Below are positions 26,901 through 40,500 of a stretch of DNA of 64,000 bases, piece after piece. Source of the DNA: Aradus depressus. Lineage: Eukaryota > Arthropoda > Insecta > Hemiptera > Aradidae. Numbering within the stretch: the first letter of the stretch is position 1; each line of letters begins with the position of its first letter. A model generated the notes under the pieces. It was not told the origin of the DNA. It saw only the letters and a program-made list of their open reading frames with translations, and ran no database searches. The DNA lies in assembly GCA_963662175.1 (NCBI GenBank), contig OY759227.1:7038501-7102500 (forward strand), in the 5' to 3' direction. A program made the translations under genes and the position numbers.

Positions 26901-29900
26901 CTCAGGTCTTTCTCCTAATTTTTATGACTCACTTCTACTTCCCCACATCAATTGTCTAATTTTTTCCTCAACTTGTCCTAACCAATTTTCTGCTCTCTAC
27001 TTCTAAAACCTTTTACTCATACATACCCGCCCATACACGCGGAGTAATCTTTAGATCTAGATGTATCTTTCCAGGGGTCTCATGGATACATTCTTAGGCT
27101 AACATGCAGTATATTTAACTTACGTTATGTTACATGCTGCTTTTTGTGTACCTAGCGGCCAAAACAATTTCTTTCTCCTTCCACCAACCATCCTCTACTG
27201 TAATTGCTGCCCTAATCTTCTGAAATCCCCGCACAATTCTGACAACGACCAATCCATCCCAATATTCTACTCTCCACTTCTACTTCCCCAACATCATATC
27301 AAGTCAGAACCCTACAAGTGTAGACTACTGCCCCGTCAACATTTCTTTCTCATTCAAACCACTTCTATCCCACCTCACTATCCCTCTAAACCTTCACTCA
27401 GACATACCTACACACTTGCATCACCCAAGAGATTTTCTTCATCATCGTCCAGCCAGTATCAGTTTTATTTATTAGTAGGGGGAATAAGGGGACTCTGGGC
27501 CAATGGCAAATGCGCAAGATGGCGGCCGTCCCCCACTCCTCCCCCACCACCACCTCCCTCCACCAACATGTCCCTCCACCACCACCACCACCACCTCCCT
27601 CCACCAACACGTCCCCACTCCTCTCCCACCACTCACCCCCCCCTCCCCAGCTTCGAATCGCCCACCACCACTTTTGAGCATGCCGTCCTTCGGTGCTTCG
27701 AATGGTATTGCATTTAAGAATATAATTCAAAGCTCGTCACATTCAGTATGTTGTCCGATTGGAGTAATATGTGCGAAAAAATATTTATCTTCAATTCCGA
27801 GCATGCCGTCCTTCGGTGCCTTGAATGGTATTGCATAAACCTACATTCAACGCCATTAGCCTCTCCCTTTGAATCAGTCATACTTACCCACCTCAAATCA
27901 CCTTCAATGCACATACCCACATCAATTATTCTAAAACATAATCTTTAATTAAAGTTCTACTTCCTCAGACCAATTGTACTTCTTCCAATCCGGCAGAGAC
28001 TTTGCAACCCACACCTAATCCTCAGGTCTTTCTCCTAATTTTTATGACTCACTTCTACTTCCCCACATCAATTGTCTAATTTTTTCCTCAACTTGTCCTA
28101 ACCAATTTTCTGCTCTCTACTTCTAAAACCTTTTACTCATACATACCCGCCCATACACGCGGACTAATCTTTAGATCTAGATGTATCTTTCCAGGGGTCT
28201 CATGGATACATTCTTAGGCTAACATGCAGTATATTTAACTTACGTTATGTTACATGCTGCTTTTTGTGTACCTAGCGGCCAAAATAATTTCTTTCTCCTT
28301 CCACCAACCATCCTCTACTGTAATTGCTCTCCTAATCTTCTGAAATCCCCGCACAATTCTGACAACGACCAATCCATCCCAATATTCTACTCTCCACTTC
28401 TACTTCCCCAACATCATATCAAGTCAGAACCCTACAAGTGTAGACTACTGCCCCGTCAACATTTCTTTCTCATTCAAACCACTTCTATCCCACCTCACTA
28501 TCCCTCTAAACCTTCACTCAGACATACCTACACACTTGCATCAGCAGTAGTAGGCGGAATAAGGGGACTCTGGGCCAATGGCAAATGCGCAAGATGGCGG
28601 CCGTCCCCCACTCCTCCCCCACCAACACCAACACCACCACCTCCCTCCACCAACACGTCCCCACTCCTCTCCCACCACTCACCCCCCCCCTCCCCAGCTC
28701 CGAATCACCCACCACCACTTTTGAGCATGCCGTCCTTCGGTGCTTCGAATGGTATTGCATTTAAAAATATAATTCAAAGCTCGTCATATTGAGTATGTTG
28801 TCCGATTGGAGTAATATGTGCGAAAAAATATTTATCTTCAATTCCGAGCATGCCGTCCTTCGGTGCCTTGAATGGTATTGCATAAACCTACATTCAACGC
28901 CATTAGCCTCTCCCTCTGAATCAGTCATACTTACCCACCTCAAATCACCTTCAATGCACATACCCACATCAATTATTCTAAAACATAATCTTTAATTAAA
29001 GTTCTACTTCCTCAGACCAATTGTACTTCTTCCAATCCGGCAGAGACTTTGCAACCCACACCTAATCCTCAGGTCTTTCTCCTAATTTTTATGACTCACT
29101 TCTACTTCCCCACATCAATTGTCTAATTTTTTCCTCAACTTGTCCTAACCAATTTTCTGCTCTCTACCTCTAAAACCTTTTACTCATACATACCCGCCCA
29201 TACACGCGGAGTAATCTTTAGATCTAGATGTATCTTTCCAGGGGTCTCATGGATACATTCTTAGGCTAACATGCAGTATATTTAACTTACGTTTTTGTGT
29301 ACCTAGCGGCCAAAACAATTTCTTTCTCCTTCCACCAACCATCCTCTACTGTAATTGCTCTCCTAATCTTCTGAAATCCCCGCACAATTCTGACAACGAT
29401 CAATCCATCCCAATATTCTACGCTCCACTTCTACTTCCCCAACATCATATCAAGTCAGAACCCTACAAGTGTAGACTACTGCCCCGTCAACATTTCTTTC
29501 TCATTCAAACCACTTCTATCCCACCTCACTATCCCTCTAAACCTTCACTCAGACATACCTACACACTTGCATCACCCAAGAGATTTTCTTCATCATCGTC
29601 CAGCCAGTATCAGTTTTATTTATTAGTAGGGGGAATAAGGGGACTCTGGGCCAATGGCAAATGCGCAAGATGAAGGCCGTCCCCCACTCCTCCCCCACCA
29701 CCACCTCCCTCCACCAACATGTCCCTCCACCACCACCACCACCAGCTCCCTCCACCAACACGTCCCTACTCCTCTCCCACCACTCACCCCCCCCCCTCCC
29801 CAGCTCCGAATCACCCACCACCACTTTTGAGCATGCCGTCCTTCGGTGCTTCGAATGGTATTGCATTTAAAAATATAACTCAAAGCTCGTCATGTTGAGT

Positions 29901-31020
29901 ATGTTGTCCGATTGGAGTAATATGTGCGAAAAAATATTTATCTTCAATTCCGAGCATGCCGTCCTTCGGTGCCTTGAATGGTATTGCATAAACCTACATT
30001 CAACGCCATTAGCCTCTCCCTCTGAATCAGTCATACTTACCCACCTCAAATCACCTTCAATGCACATACCCACATCAATTATTCTAAAACATAATCTTTA
30101 ATTAAAGTTCTACTTCCTCAGACCAATTGTACTTCTTCCAATCCGGCAGAGACTTTGCAACCCACACCTAATCCTCAGGTCTTTCTCCTAATTTTTATGA
30201 CTCACTTCTACTTCCCCACATCAATTGTCTAATTTTTTCCTCAACTTGTCCTAACCAATTTTCTGCTCTCTACTTCTAAAACCTTTTACTCATACATACC
30301 CGCCCATACACGCGGAGTAATCTTTAGATCTAGATGTATCTTTCCAGGGGTCTCATGGATACATTCTTAGGCTAACATGCAGTATATTTAACTTACGTTA
30401 TGTTACATGCTGCTTTTTGTGTACCTAGCGGCCAAAACAATTTCTTTCTTCTTCCACCAACCATCCTCTACTGTAATTGCTCTCCTAATCTTCTGAAATC
30501 CCCGCACAATTCTGACAACGACCAATCCATCCCAATATTCTACTCTCCACTTCTACTTCCCCAACATCATATCAAGTCAGAACCCTACAAGTGTAGACTA
30601 CTGCCCCGTCAACATTTCTTTCTCATTCAAACCACTTCTATCCCACCTCACTATCCCTCTAAACCTTCACTCAGACATACCTACACACTTGCATCACCCA
30701 AGAGATTTTCTTCATCATCGTCCAGCCAGTATCAGTTTTATTTATTAGTAGGGGGAATAAGGGGACTCTGGGCCAATGGCAAATGCGCAAGATGAAGGCC
30801 GTCCCCCACTCCTCCCCCACCACCACCTCCCTCCACCAACATGTCCCTCCACCACCACCACCACCAGCTCCCTCCACCAACACGTCCTCACTCCTCTCCC
30901 ACCACTCACCCCCCCCTCCCCAGCTCCGAATCACCCACCACCACTTTTGAGCATGCCGTCCTTCGGTGCTTCGAATGGTATTGCATTTAAAAATATAATT
31001 CAAAGCTCGTCATGTTGAGT

Positions 31021-34000
31021 ATGTTGTCCGATTGGAGTAATATGTGCGAAAAAATATTTATCTTCAATTCCGAGCATGCCGTCCTTCGGTGCCTTGAATG
31101 GTATTGCATAAACCTACATTCAACGCCATTAGCCTCTCCCTCTGAATCAGTCATACTTACCCACCTCAAATCACCTTCAATGCACATACCCACATCAATT
31201 ATTCTAAAACATAATCTTTAATTAAAGTTCTACTTCCTCAGACCAATTGTACTTCTTCCAATCCGGCAGAGACTTTGCAACCCACACCTAATCCTCAGGT
31301 CTTTCTCCTAATTTTTATGACTCACTTCTACTTCCCCACATCAATTGTCTAATTTTTTCCTCAACTTGTCCTAACCAATTTTCTGCTCTCTACTTCTAAA
31401 ACCTTTTACTCATACATACCCGCCCATACACGCGGAGTAATCTTTAGATCTAGATGTATCTTTCCAGGGGTCTCATGGATACATTCTTAGGCTAACATGC
31501 AGTATATTTAACTTACGTTATGTTACATGCTGCTTTTTGTGTACCTAGCGGCCAAAACAATTTCTTTCTCCTTCCACCAACCATCCTCTACTGTAATTGC
31601 TCTCCTAATCTTCTGAAATCCCCGCACAATTCTGACAACGACCAATCCATCCCAATATTCTACTCTCCACTTCTACTTCCCCAACATCATATCAAGTCAG
31701 AACCCTACAAGTGTAGACTACTGCCCCGTCAACATTTCTTTCTCATTCAAACCACTTCTATCCCACCTCACTATCCCTCTAAACCTTCACTCAGACATAC
31801 CTACACACTTGCATCACCCAAGAGATTTTCTTCATCATCGTCCAGCCAGTATCAGTTTTATTTATTAGTAGGGGGAATAAGGGGCTCTGGGCAAATGGCA
31901 AATGCGCAAGATGGCGGCCGTCCCCCGTAGTAGGGGGAATAAGGGGACTCTGGGCCAATGGCAAATGCGCAAGATGGCGGCCGTCCCCCACTCCTCCCCC
32001 ACCACCACCTCCCCCCACCAACATGTCCCTCCACCACCACCACCCCCACCTCCCTCCACCAACACGTCCCCACTCCTCTCCCACCACTCACCCCCCCCCT
32101 CCCCAGCTCCGAATCACCCTTCACCACTTTTGAGCATGCCGTCCTTCGGTGCTTCGAATGGTATTGCATTTAAAAATATAACTCAAAGCTCGTCATGTTG
32201 AGTATGTTGTCCGATTGGAGTAATATGTGCGAAAAAATATTTATCTTCAATTCCGAGCATGCCGTCCTTCGGTGCCTTGAATGGTATTGCATAAACCTAC
32301 ATTCAACGCCATTAGCCTCTCCCTCTGAATCAGTCATACTTACCCACCTCAAATCACCTTCAATGCACATACCCACATCAATTATTCTAAAACATAATCT
32401 TTAATTAAAATTCTACTTCCTCAGACCAATTGTACTTCTTCCAATCCGGCAGAGACTTTGCAACCCACACCTAATCCTCAGGTCTTTCTCCTAATTTTTA
32501 TGACTCACTTCTACTTCCCCACATCAATTGTCTAATTTTTTCCTCAACTTGTCCTAACCAATTTTCTGCTCTCAACTTCTAAAACCTTTTACTCATACAT
32601 ACCCGCCCATACACGCGGAGTAATCTTTAGATCTAGATGTATCTTTCCAGGGGTCTCATGGATACATTCTTAGGCTAACATGCAGTATATTTAACTTACG
32701 TTATGTTACATGCTGCTTTTTGTGTACCTAGCGGCCAAAACAATTTCTTTCTTCTTCCACCAACCATCCTCTACTGTAATTGCTCTCCTAATCTTCTGAA
32801 ATCCCCGCACAATTCTGACAACGACCAATCCATCCCAATATTCTACTCTCCACTTCTACTTCCCCAACATCATATCAAGTCAGAACCCTACAAGTGTAGA
32901 CTACTGCCCCGTCAACATTTCTTTCTCATTCAAACCACTTCTATCCCACCTCACTATCCCTCTAAACCTTCACTCAGACATACCTACACACTTGCATCAC
33001 CCAAGAGATTTTCTTCATCATCGTCCAGCCAGTATCAGTTTTATTTATTAGTAGGGGGAATAAGGGGCTCTGGGCAAATGGCAAATGCGCAAGATGGCGG
33101 CCGTCCCCCGTAGTAGGGGGAATAAGGGGACTCTGGGCCAATGGCAAATGCGCAAGATGGCGGCCGTCCCCCACTCCTCCCCCACCACCACCTCCCCCCA
33201 CCAACATGTCCCTCCACCACCACCACCACCACCTCCCTCCACCAACACGTCCCCACTCCTCTCCCACCACTCACCCCCCCCCTCCCCAGCTCCGAATCAC
33301 CCTTCACCACTTTTGAGCATGCCGTCCTTCGGTGCTTCGAATGGTATTGCATTTAAAAATATAATTCAAAGCTCGTCATATTGAGTATGTTGTCCGATTG
33401 GAGTAATATGTGCGAAAAAATATTTATCTTCAATTCCGAGCATGCCGTCCTTCGGTGCCTTGAATGGTATTGCATAAACCTACATTCAACGCCATTAGCC
33501 TCTCCCTCTGAATCAGTCATACTTACCCACCTCAAATCACCTTCAATGCACATACCCACATCAATTATTCTAAAACATAATCTTTAATTAAAATTCTACT
33601 TCCTCAGACCAATTGTACTTCTTCCAATCCGGCAGAGACTTTGCAACCCACACCTAATCCTCAGGTCTTTCTCCTAATTTTTATGACTCACTTCTACTTC
33701 CCCACATCAATTGTCTAATTTTTTCCTCAACTTGTCCTAACCAATTTTCTGCTCTCAACTTCTAAAACCTTTTACTCATACATACCCGCCCATACACGCG
33801 GAGTAATCTTTAGATCTAGATGTATCTTTCCAGGGGTCTCATGGATACATTCTTAGGCTAACATGCAGTATATTTAACTTACGTTATGTTACATGCTGCT
33901 TTTTGTGTACCTAGCGGCCAAAACAATTTCTTTCTTCTTCCACCAACCATCCTCTACTGTAATTGCTCTCCTAATCTTCTGAAATCCCCGCACAATTCTG

Positions 34001-34569
34001 ACAACGACCAATCCATCCCAATATTCTACTCTCCACTTCTACTTCCCCAACATCATATCAAGTCAGAACCCTACAAGTGTAGACTACTGCCCCGTCAACA
34101 TTTCTTTCTCATTCAAACCACTTCTATCCCACCTCACTATCCCTCTAAACCTTCACTCAGACATACCTACACACTTGCATCACCCAAGAGATTTTCTTCA
34201 TCATCGTCCAGCCAGTATCAGTTTTATTTATTAGTAGGGGGAATAAGGGGCTCTGGGCAAATGGCAAATGCGCAAGATGGCGGCCGTCCCCCGTAGTAGG
34301 GGGAATAAGGGGACTCTGGGCCAATGGCAAATGCGCAAGATGGCGGCCGTCCCCCACTCCTCCCCCACCACCACCTCCCCCCACCAACATGTCCCTCCAC
34401 CACCACCACCACCACCTCCCTCCACCAACACGTCCCCACTCCTCTCCCACCACTCACCCCCCCCCTCCCCAGCTCCGAATCACCCTTCACCACTTTTGAG
34501 CATGCCGTCCTTCGGTGCTTCGAATGGTATTGCATTTAAAAATATAATTCAAAGCTCGTCATATTGAGT
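31021..34569 (+). repeat. Higher-order repeat III: 1183 bp monomer, three copies
   Basis: Three consecutive spacings of exactly 1183 bp (31021, 32204, 33387, 34570). These monomers carry an extra partial M1 of about 60 bp placed directly before the full M1 (for example 33051-33110). They also share private changes such as CTTCACCACTTTTGAG at the end of M1, and the last two also share TTCTTCTTCCACC. The last two are almost indistinguishable by eye, pointing to very recent duplication. An assembly artefact cannot be excluded from sequence alone. Confidence 0.85.
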
Positions 34570-37500
34570 ATGTTGTCCGATTGGAGTAATATGTGCGAAA
34601 AAATATTTATCTTCAATTCCGAGCATGCCGTCCTTCGGTGCCTTGAATGGTATTGCATAAACCTACATTCAACGCCATTAGCCTCTCCCTCTGAATCAGT
34701 CATACTTACCATCTCAAATCACCTTCAATGCACATACCCACATTAATTATTCTAAAACATAATCTTTAATTAAAGTTCTACTTCCTCAGACCAATTGTAC
34801 TTCTTCCAATCCGGCAGAGACTTTGCAACCCACACCTAATCCTCAGGTCTTTCTCCTAATTTTTATGACTCACTTCTACTTCCCCACATCAATTGTCTAA
34901 TTTTTTCCTCAACTTGTCCTAACCAATTTTCTGCTCTCTACTTCTAAAACCTTTTACTCATACATACCCGCCCATACACGCGGAGTAATCTTTAGATCTA
35001 GATGTATCTTTCCAGGGGTCTCATGGATACATTCTTAGGCTAACATGCAGTATATTTAACTTACGTTTTTGTGTACCTAGCGGCCAAAACAATTTCTTTC
35101 TCCTTCCACCAACCATCCTCTACTGTAATTGCTCTCCTAATCTTCTGAAATCCCCGCACAATTCTGACAACGATCAATCCATCCCAATATTCTACGCTCC
35201 ACTTCTACTTCCCCAACGTCATATCAAGTCAGAACCCTACAAGTGTAGACTACTGCCCCGTCAACATTTCTTTCTCATTCAAACCACTTCTATCCCACCT
35301 CACTATCCCTCTAAACCTTCACTCAGACATACCTACACACTTGCATCACCCAAGAGATTTTCTTCATCATCGTCCAGCCACTATCAGTTTTATTTATTAG
35401 CAGGGGGAATAAGGGGACTCTGGGCCAATGGCAAATGCGCAAGATGGCTGCCGTCCCCCGTAGTAGGGGGAATAAGGGGACTCTGGGCCAATGGCAAATG
35501 CGCAAGATGGCGGCCGTCCCCCACTCCTCCCCCACCACCACCTCCCTCCACCAACATGTCCCTCCACCACCACCACCACCACCTCCCTCCACCAACACGT
35601 CCCCACTCCTCTCCCACCACGCACCCCCCCCCCTCCCCAGCTCCGAATCACCCACCACCACTTTTGAGCATGCCGTCCTTCGGTGCTTCGAATGGTATTG
35701 CATTTAAAAATATAATTCAAAGCTCGTCATATTGAGTATGTTGTCCGATTGGAGTAATATGTGCGAAAAAATATTTATCTTCAATTCCGAGCATGCCGTC
35801 CTTCGGTGCCTTGAATGGTATTGCATAAACCTACATTCAACGCCATTAGCCTCTCCCTCTGAATCAGTCATACTTACTCACCTCAAATCACCTTCAATGC
35901 ACATACCCACATCAATTATTCTAAAACATAATCTTTAATTAAAGTTCTACTTCCTCAGACCAATTGTACTTCTTCCAATCCGGCAGAGACTTTGCAACCC
36001 ACACCTAATCCTCAGGTCTTTCTCCTAATTTTTATGACTCACTTCTACAGTAATAAGGGGAATAAGGTGACTCTGGGCCAATGACAAATGCGCAAGATGG
36101 CGGCCGTCCCCCACTCCTCCCCCACCACCACCTCCCTCCACCAACATGTCCCTCCACCACCACCACCACCACCACCACCTCCCTCCACCAACACGTCCCC
36201 ACTCCTCTCCCACCACTCACCCCCCCCTCCCCAGCTCCGAATCACCCACCACCACCTTTGAGCATGCCGTCCTTCGGTGCTTCGAATGGTATTGCATTTA
36301 AAAATATAATTCAAAGCTCGTCATATTGAGTATGTTGTCCGATTGGAGTAATATGTGCGAAAAAATATTTATCTTCAATTCCGAGCATGCCGTCCTTCGG
36401 TGCCTTGAATGGTATTGCATAAACCTACGTTCAACGCCATTAGCCTCTCCCTCTGAATCAGTCATACTTACCCACCTCAAATCACCTTCAATGCACATAC
36501 CCACATCAATTATTCTAAAACATAATCTTTAATTAAAGTACTACTTCCTCAGACCAATTGTACTTCTTCCAATCCGGCAGAGACTTTGCAACCCACACCT
36601 AATCCTCAGGTCTTTCTCCTAATTTTTATGACTCACTTCTACTTCCCCACATCAATTGTCTAATTTTTTCCTCAACTTGTCCTAACCAATTTTCTGCTCT
36701 CTACTTCTAAAACCTTTTACTCATACATACCCGCCCATACACGCGGAGTAATCTTTAGATCTAGATGTATCTTTCCAGGGGTCTCATGGATACATTCTTA
36801 GGCTAACATGCAGTATATTTAACTTACGTTTTTGTGTACCTAGCGGCCAAAACAATTTCTTTCTCCTTCCACCAACCATCCTCTACTGTAATTGCTCTCC
36901 TAATCTTCTGAAATCCCCGCACAATTCTGACAACGATCAATCCATCCCAATATTCTACGCTCCACTTCTACTTCCCCAACATCATATCAAGTCAGAACCC
37001 TACAAGTGTAGACTACTGCCCCGTCAACATTTCTTTCTCATTCAAACCACTTCTATCCCACCTCACTATCCCTCTAAACCTTCACTCAGACATACCTACA
37101 CACTTGCATCACCCAAGAGATTTTCTTCATCATCGTCCAGCCAGTATCAGTTTTATTTATTAGTAGGGGGAATAAGGGGACTCTGGGCCAATGGCAAATG
37201 CGCAAGATGGAGGCCGTCCCCCACTCCTCCCCCACCACCACCTCCCTCCACCAACATGTCCCTCCACCACCACCACCACCAGCTCCCTCCACCAACACGT
37301 CCCCACTCCTCTCCCACCACTCACCCCCCCCTCCCCAGCTCCGAATCACCCACCACCACTTTTGAGCATGCCGTCCTTCGGTGCTTCGAATGGTATTGCA
37401 TTTAAAAATATAATTCAAAGCTCGTCATGTTGAGTATGTTGTCCGATTGGAGTAATATGTGCGAAAAAATATTTATCTTCAATTCCGAGCATGCCGTCCT

Positions 37501-40500
37501 TCGGTGCCTTGAATGGTATTGCATAAACCTACATTCAACGCCATTAGCCTCTCCCTCTGATTCAGTCATACTTACCCACCTCAAATCACCTTCAATGCAC
37601 ATACCCACATCAATTATTCTAAAACATAATCTTTAATTAAAGTTCTACTTCCTCAGACCAATTGTACTTCTTCCAATCCGGCAGAGACTTTGCAACCCAC
37701 ACCTAATCCTCAGGTCTTTCTCCTAATTTTTATGACTCACTTCTACTTCCCCACATCAATTGTCTAATTTTTTCCTCAACTTGTCCTAACCAATTTTCTG
37801 CTCTCTACTTCTAAAACCTTTTACTCATACATACCCGCCCATACACGCGGAGTAATCTTTAGATCTAGATGTATCTTTCCAGGGGTCTCATGGATACATT
37901 CTTAGGCTAACATGCAGTATATTTAACTTACGTTATGTTACATGCTGCTTTTTGTGTACCTAGCGGCCAAAACAATTTCTTTCTCCTTCCACCAACCATC
38001 CTCTACTGTAATTGCTGCCCTAATCTTCTGAAATCCCCGCACAATTCTGACAACGACCAATCCATCCCAATATTCTACTCTCCACTTCTACTTCCCCAAC
38101 ATCATATCAAGTCAGAACCCTACAAGTGTAGACTACTGCCCCGTCAACATTTCTTTCTCATTCAAACCACTTCTATCCCACCTCACTATCCCTCTAAACC
38201 TTCACTCAGACATACCTACACACTTGCATCACCCAAGAGATTTTCTTCATCATCGTCCAGCCAGTATCAGTTTTATTTATTAGTAGGGGGAATAAGGGGC
38301 TCTGGGCAAATGGCAAATGCGCAAGATGGCGGCCGTCCCCCGTAGTAGGGGGAATAAGGGGACTCTGGGCCAATGGCAAATGCGCAAGATGGAGGGCGTC
38401 CCCCACTCCTCCCCCACCACCACCTCCCTCCACCAACATGTCCCTCCACCACCACCACCACCACCTCCCTCCACCAACACGTCCCCACTCCTCTCCCACC
38501 ACTCACCCCCCCCCCTCCCCAGCTTCGAATCGCCTACCACCACATTTGAGCATGCCGTCCTTCGGTGCTTCGAATGGTATTGCATTTAAGAATATAATTC
38601 AAAGCTCGTCATATTCAGTATGTTGTCCGATTGGAGTAATATGTGCGAAAAAATATTTATCTTCAATTCCGAGCATGCCGTCCTTCGGTGCCTTGAATGG
38701 TATTGCATAAACCTACATTCAACGCCATTAGCCTCTCCCTCTGAATCAGTCATACTTACCCACCTCAAATCACCTTCAATGCACATACCCACATCAATTA
38801 TTCTAAAACATAATCTTTAATTAAAGTTCTACTTCCTCAGACCAATTGTACTTCTTCCAATCCGGCAGAGACTTTGCAACCCACACCTAATCCTCAGGTC
38901 TTTCTCCTAATTTTTATGACTCACTTCTACTTCCCCACATCAATTGTCTAATTTTTTCCTCAACTTGTCCTAACCAATTTTCTGCTCTCTACTTCTAAAA
39001 CATTTTACTCATACATACCCGCCCATACACGCGGAGTAATCTTTAGATCTAGATGTATCTTTCCAGGGGTCTCATGGATACATTCTTAGGCTAACATGCA
39101 GTATATTTAACTTACGTTATGTTACATGCTGCTTTTTGTGTACCTAGCGGCCAAAACAATTTCTTTCTCCTTCCACCAACCATCCTCTACTGTAATTGCT
39201 CTCCTAATCTTCTGAAATCCCCGCACAATTCTGACAACGACCAATCCATCCCAATATTCTACTCACCACTTCTACTTACCCAACATCATATCAAGTCAGA
39301 ACCCTACAAGTGTAGACTACTGCCCCGTCAACATTTCTTTCTCATTCAAACCACTTCTATCCCACCTCACTATCCCTCTAAACCTTCACTCAGACATACC
39401 TACACACTTGCATCACCCAAGAGATTTTCTTCATCATCGTCCAGCCAGTATCAGTTTTATTTATTAGTAGGGGGAATAAGGGGACTCTGGGCCAATGGCA
39501 AATGCGCAAGATGAAGGCCGTCCCCCACTCCTCCCCCACCACCACCTCCCTCCACCAACATGTCCCTCCACCACCACCACCTCCCTCCACCAACACGTCC
39601 CCACTCCTCTCCCACCACTCACCCCCCCCTCCCCAGCTTCGAATCGCCCACCACCACTTTTGAGCATGCCGTCCTTCGGTGCTTCGAATGGTATTGCATT
39701 TAAGAATATAATTCAAAGCTCGTCATATTCAGTATGTTGTCCGATTGGAGTAATATGTGCGAAAAAATATTTATCTTCAATTCCGAGCATGCCGTCCTTC
39801 GGTGCCTTGAATGGTATTGCATAAACCTACATTCAACGCCATTAGCCTCTCCCTTTGAATCAGTCATACTTACCCACCTCAAATCACCTTCAATGCACAT
39901 ACCCACATCAATTTTTCTAAAACATAATCTTTAATTAAAGTTCTACTTCCTCAGACCAATTGTACTTCTTCCAATCCGGCAGAGACTTTGCAACCCACAC
40001 CTAATCCTCAGGTCTTTCTCCTAATTTTTATGACTCACTTCTACTTCCCCACATCAATTGTCTAATTTTTTCCTCAACTTGTCCTAACCAATTTTCTGCT
40101 CTCTACTTCTAAAACCTTTTACTCATACATACCCGCCCATACACGCGGAGTAATCTTTAGATCTAGATGTATCTTTCCAGGGGTCTCATGGATACATTCT
40201 TAGGCTAACATGCAGTATATTTAACTTACGTTATGTTACATGCTGCTTTTTGTGTACCTAGCGGCCAAAACAATTTCTTTCTCCTTCCACCAACCATCCT
40301 CTACTGTAATTGCTGCCCTAATCTTCTGAAATCCCCGCACAATTCTGACAACGACCAATCCATCCCAATATTCTACTCTCCACTTCTACTTCCCCAACAT
40401 CATATCAAGTCAGAACCCTACAAGTGTAGACTACTGCCCCGTCAACATTTCTTTCTCATTCAAACCACTTCTATCCCACCTCACTATCCCTCTAAACCTT

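Larger units (their letters stand above)
17935..31020 (+). repeat. Higher-order repeat II: 3.27 kb unit, four copies
   Basis: Anchor spacings run 1120-1046-1104, 1120-1047-1104, 1120-1048-1104 and 1120-1047-1106, giving four successive units of 3270-3273 bp. Each member keeps private markers in all four units. Member 1 has TTCAGTATG at the anchor and CCCTTTGAATC downstream. Member 2 follows a GCAGTAGTAGGCGG junction. A deletion leaving ACGTTTTTGTGTACC, with ATTCTACGC shortly after, recurs at 19477, 22748, 26021 and 29291. Member 3 has CATGTTGA at the anchor. Units differ at only scattered bases by eye, so the whole 3-mer was amplified as a block. Confidence 0.92.
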
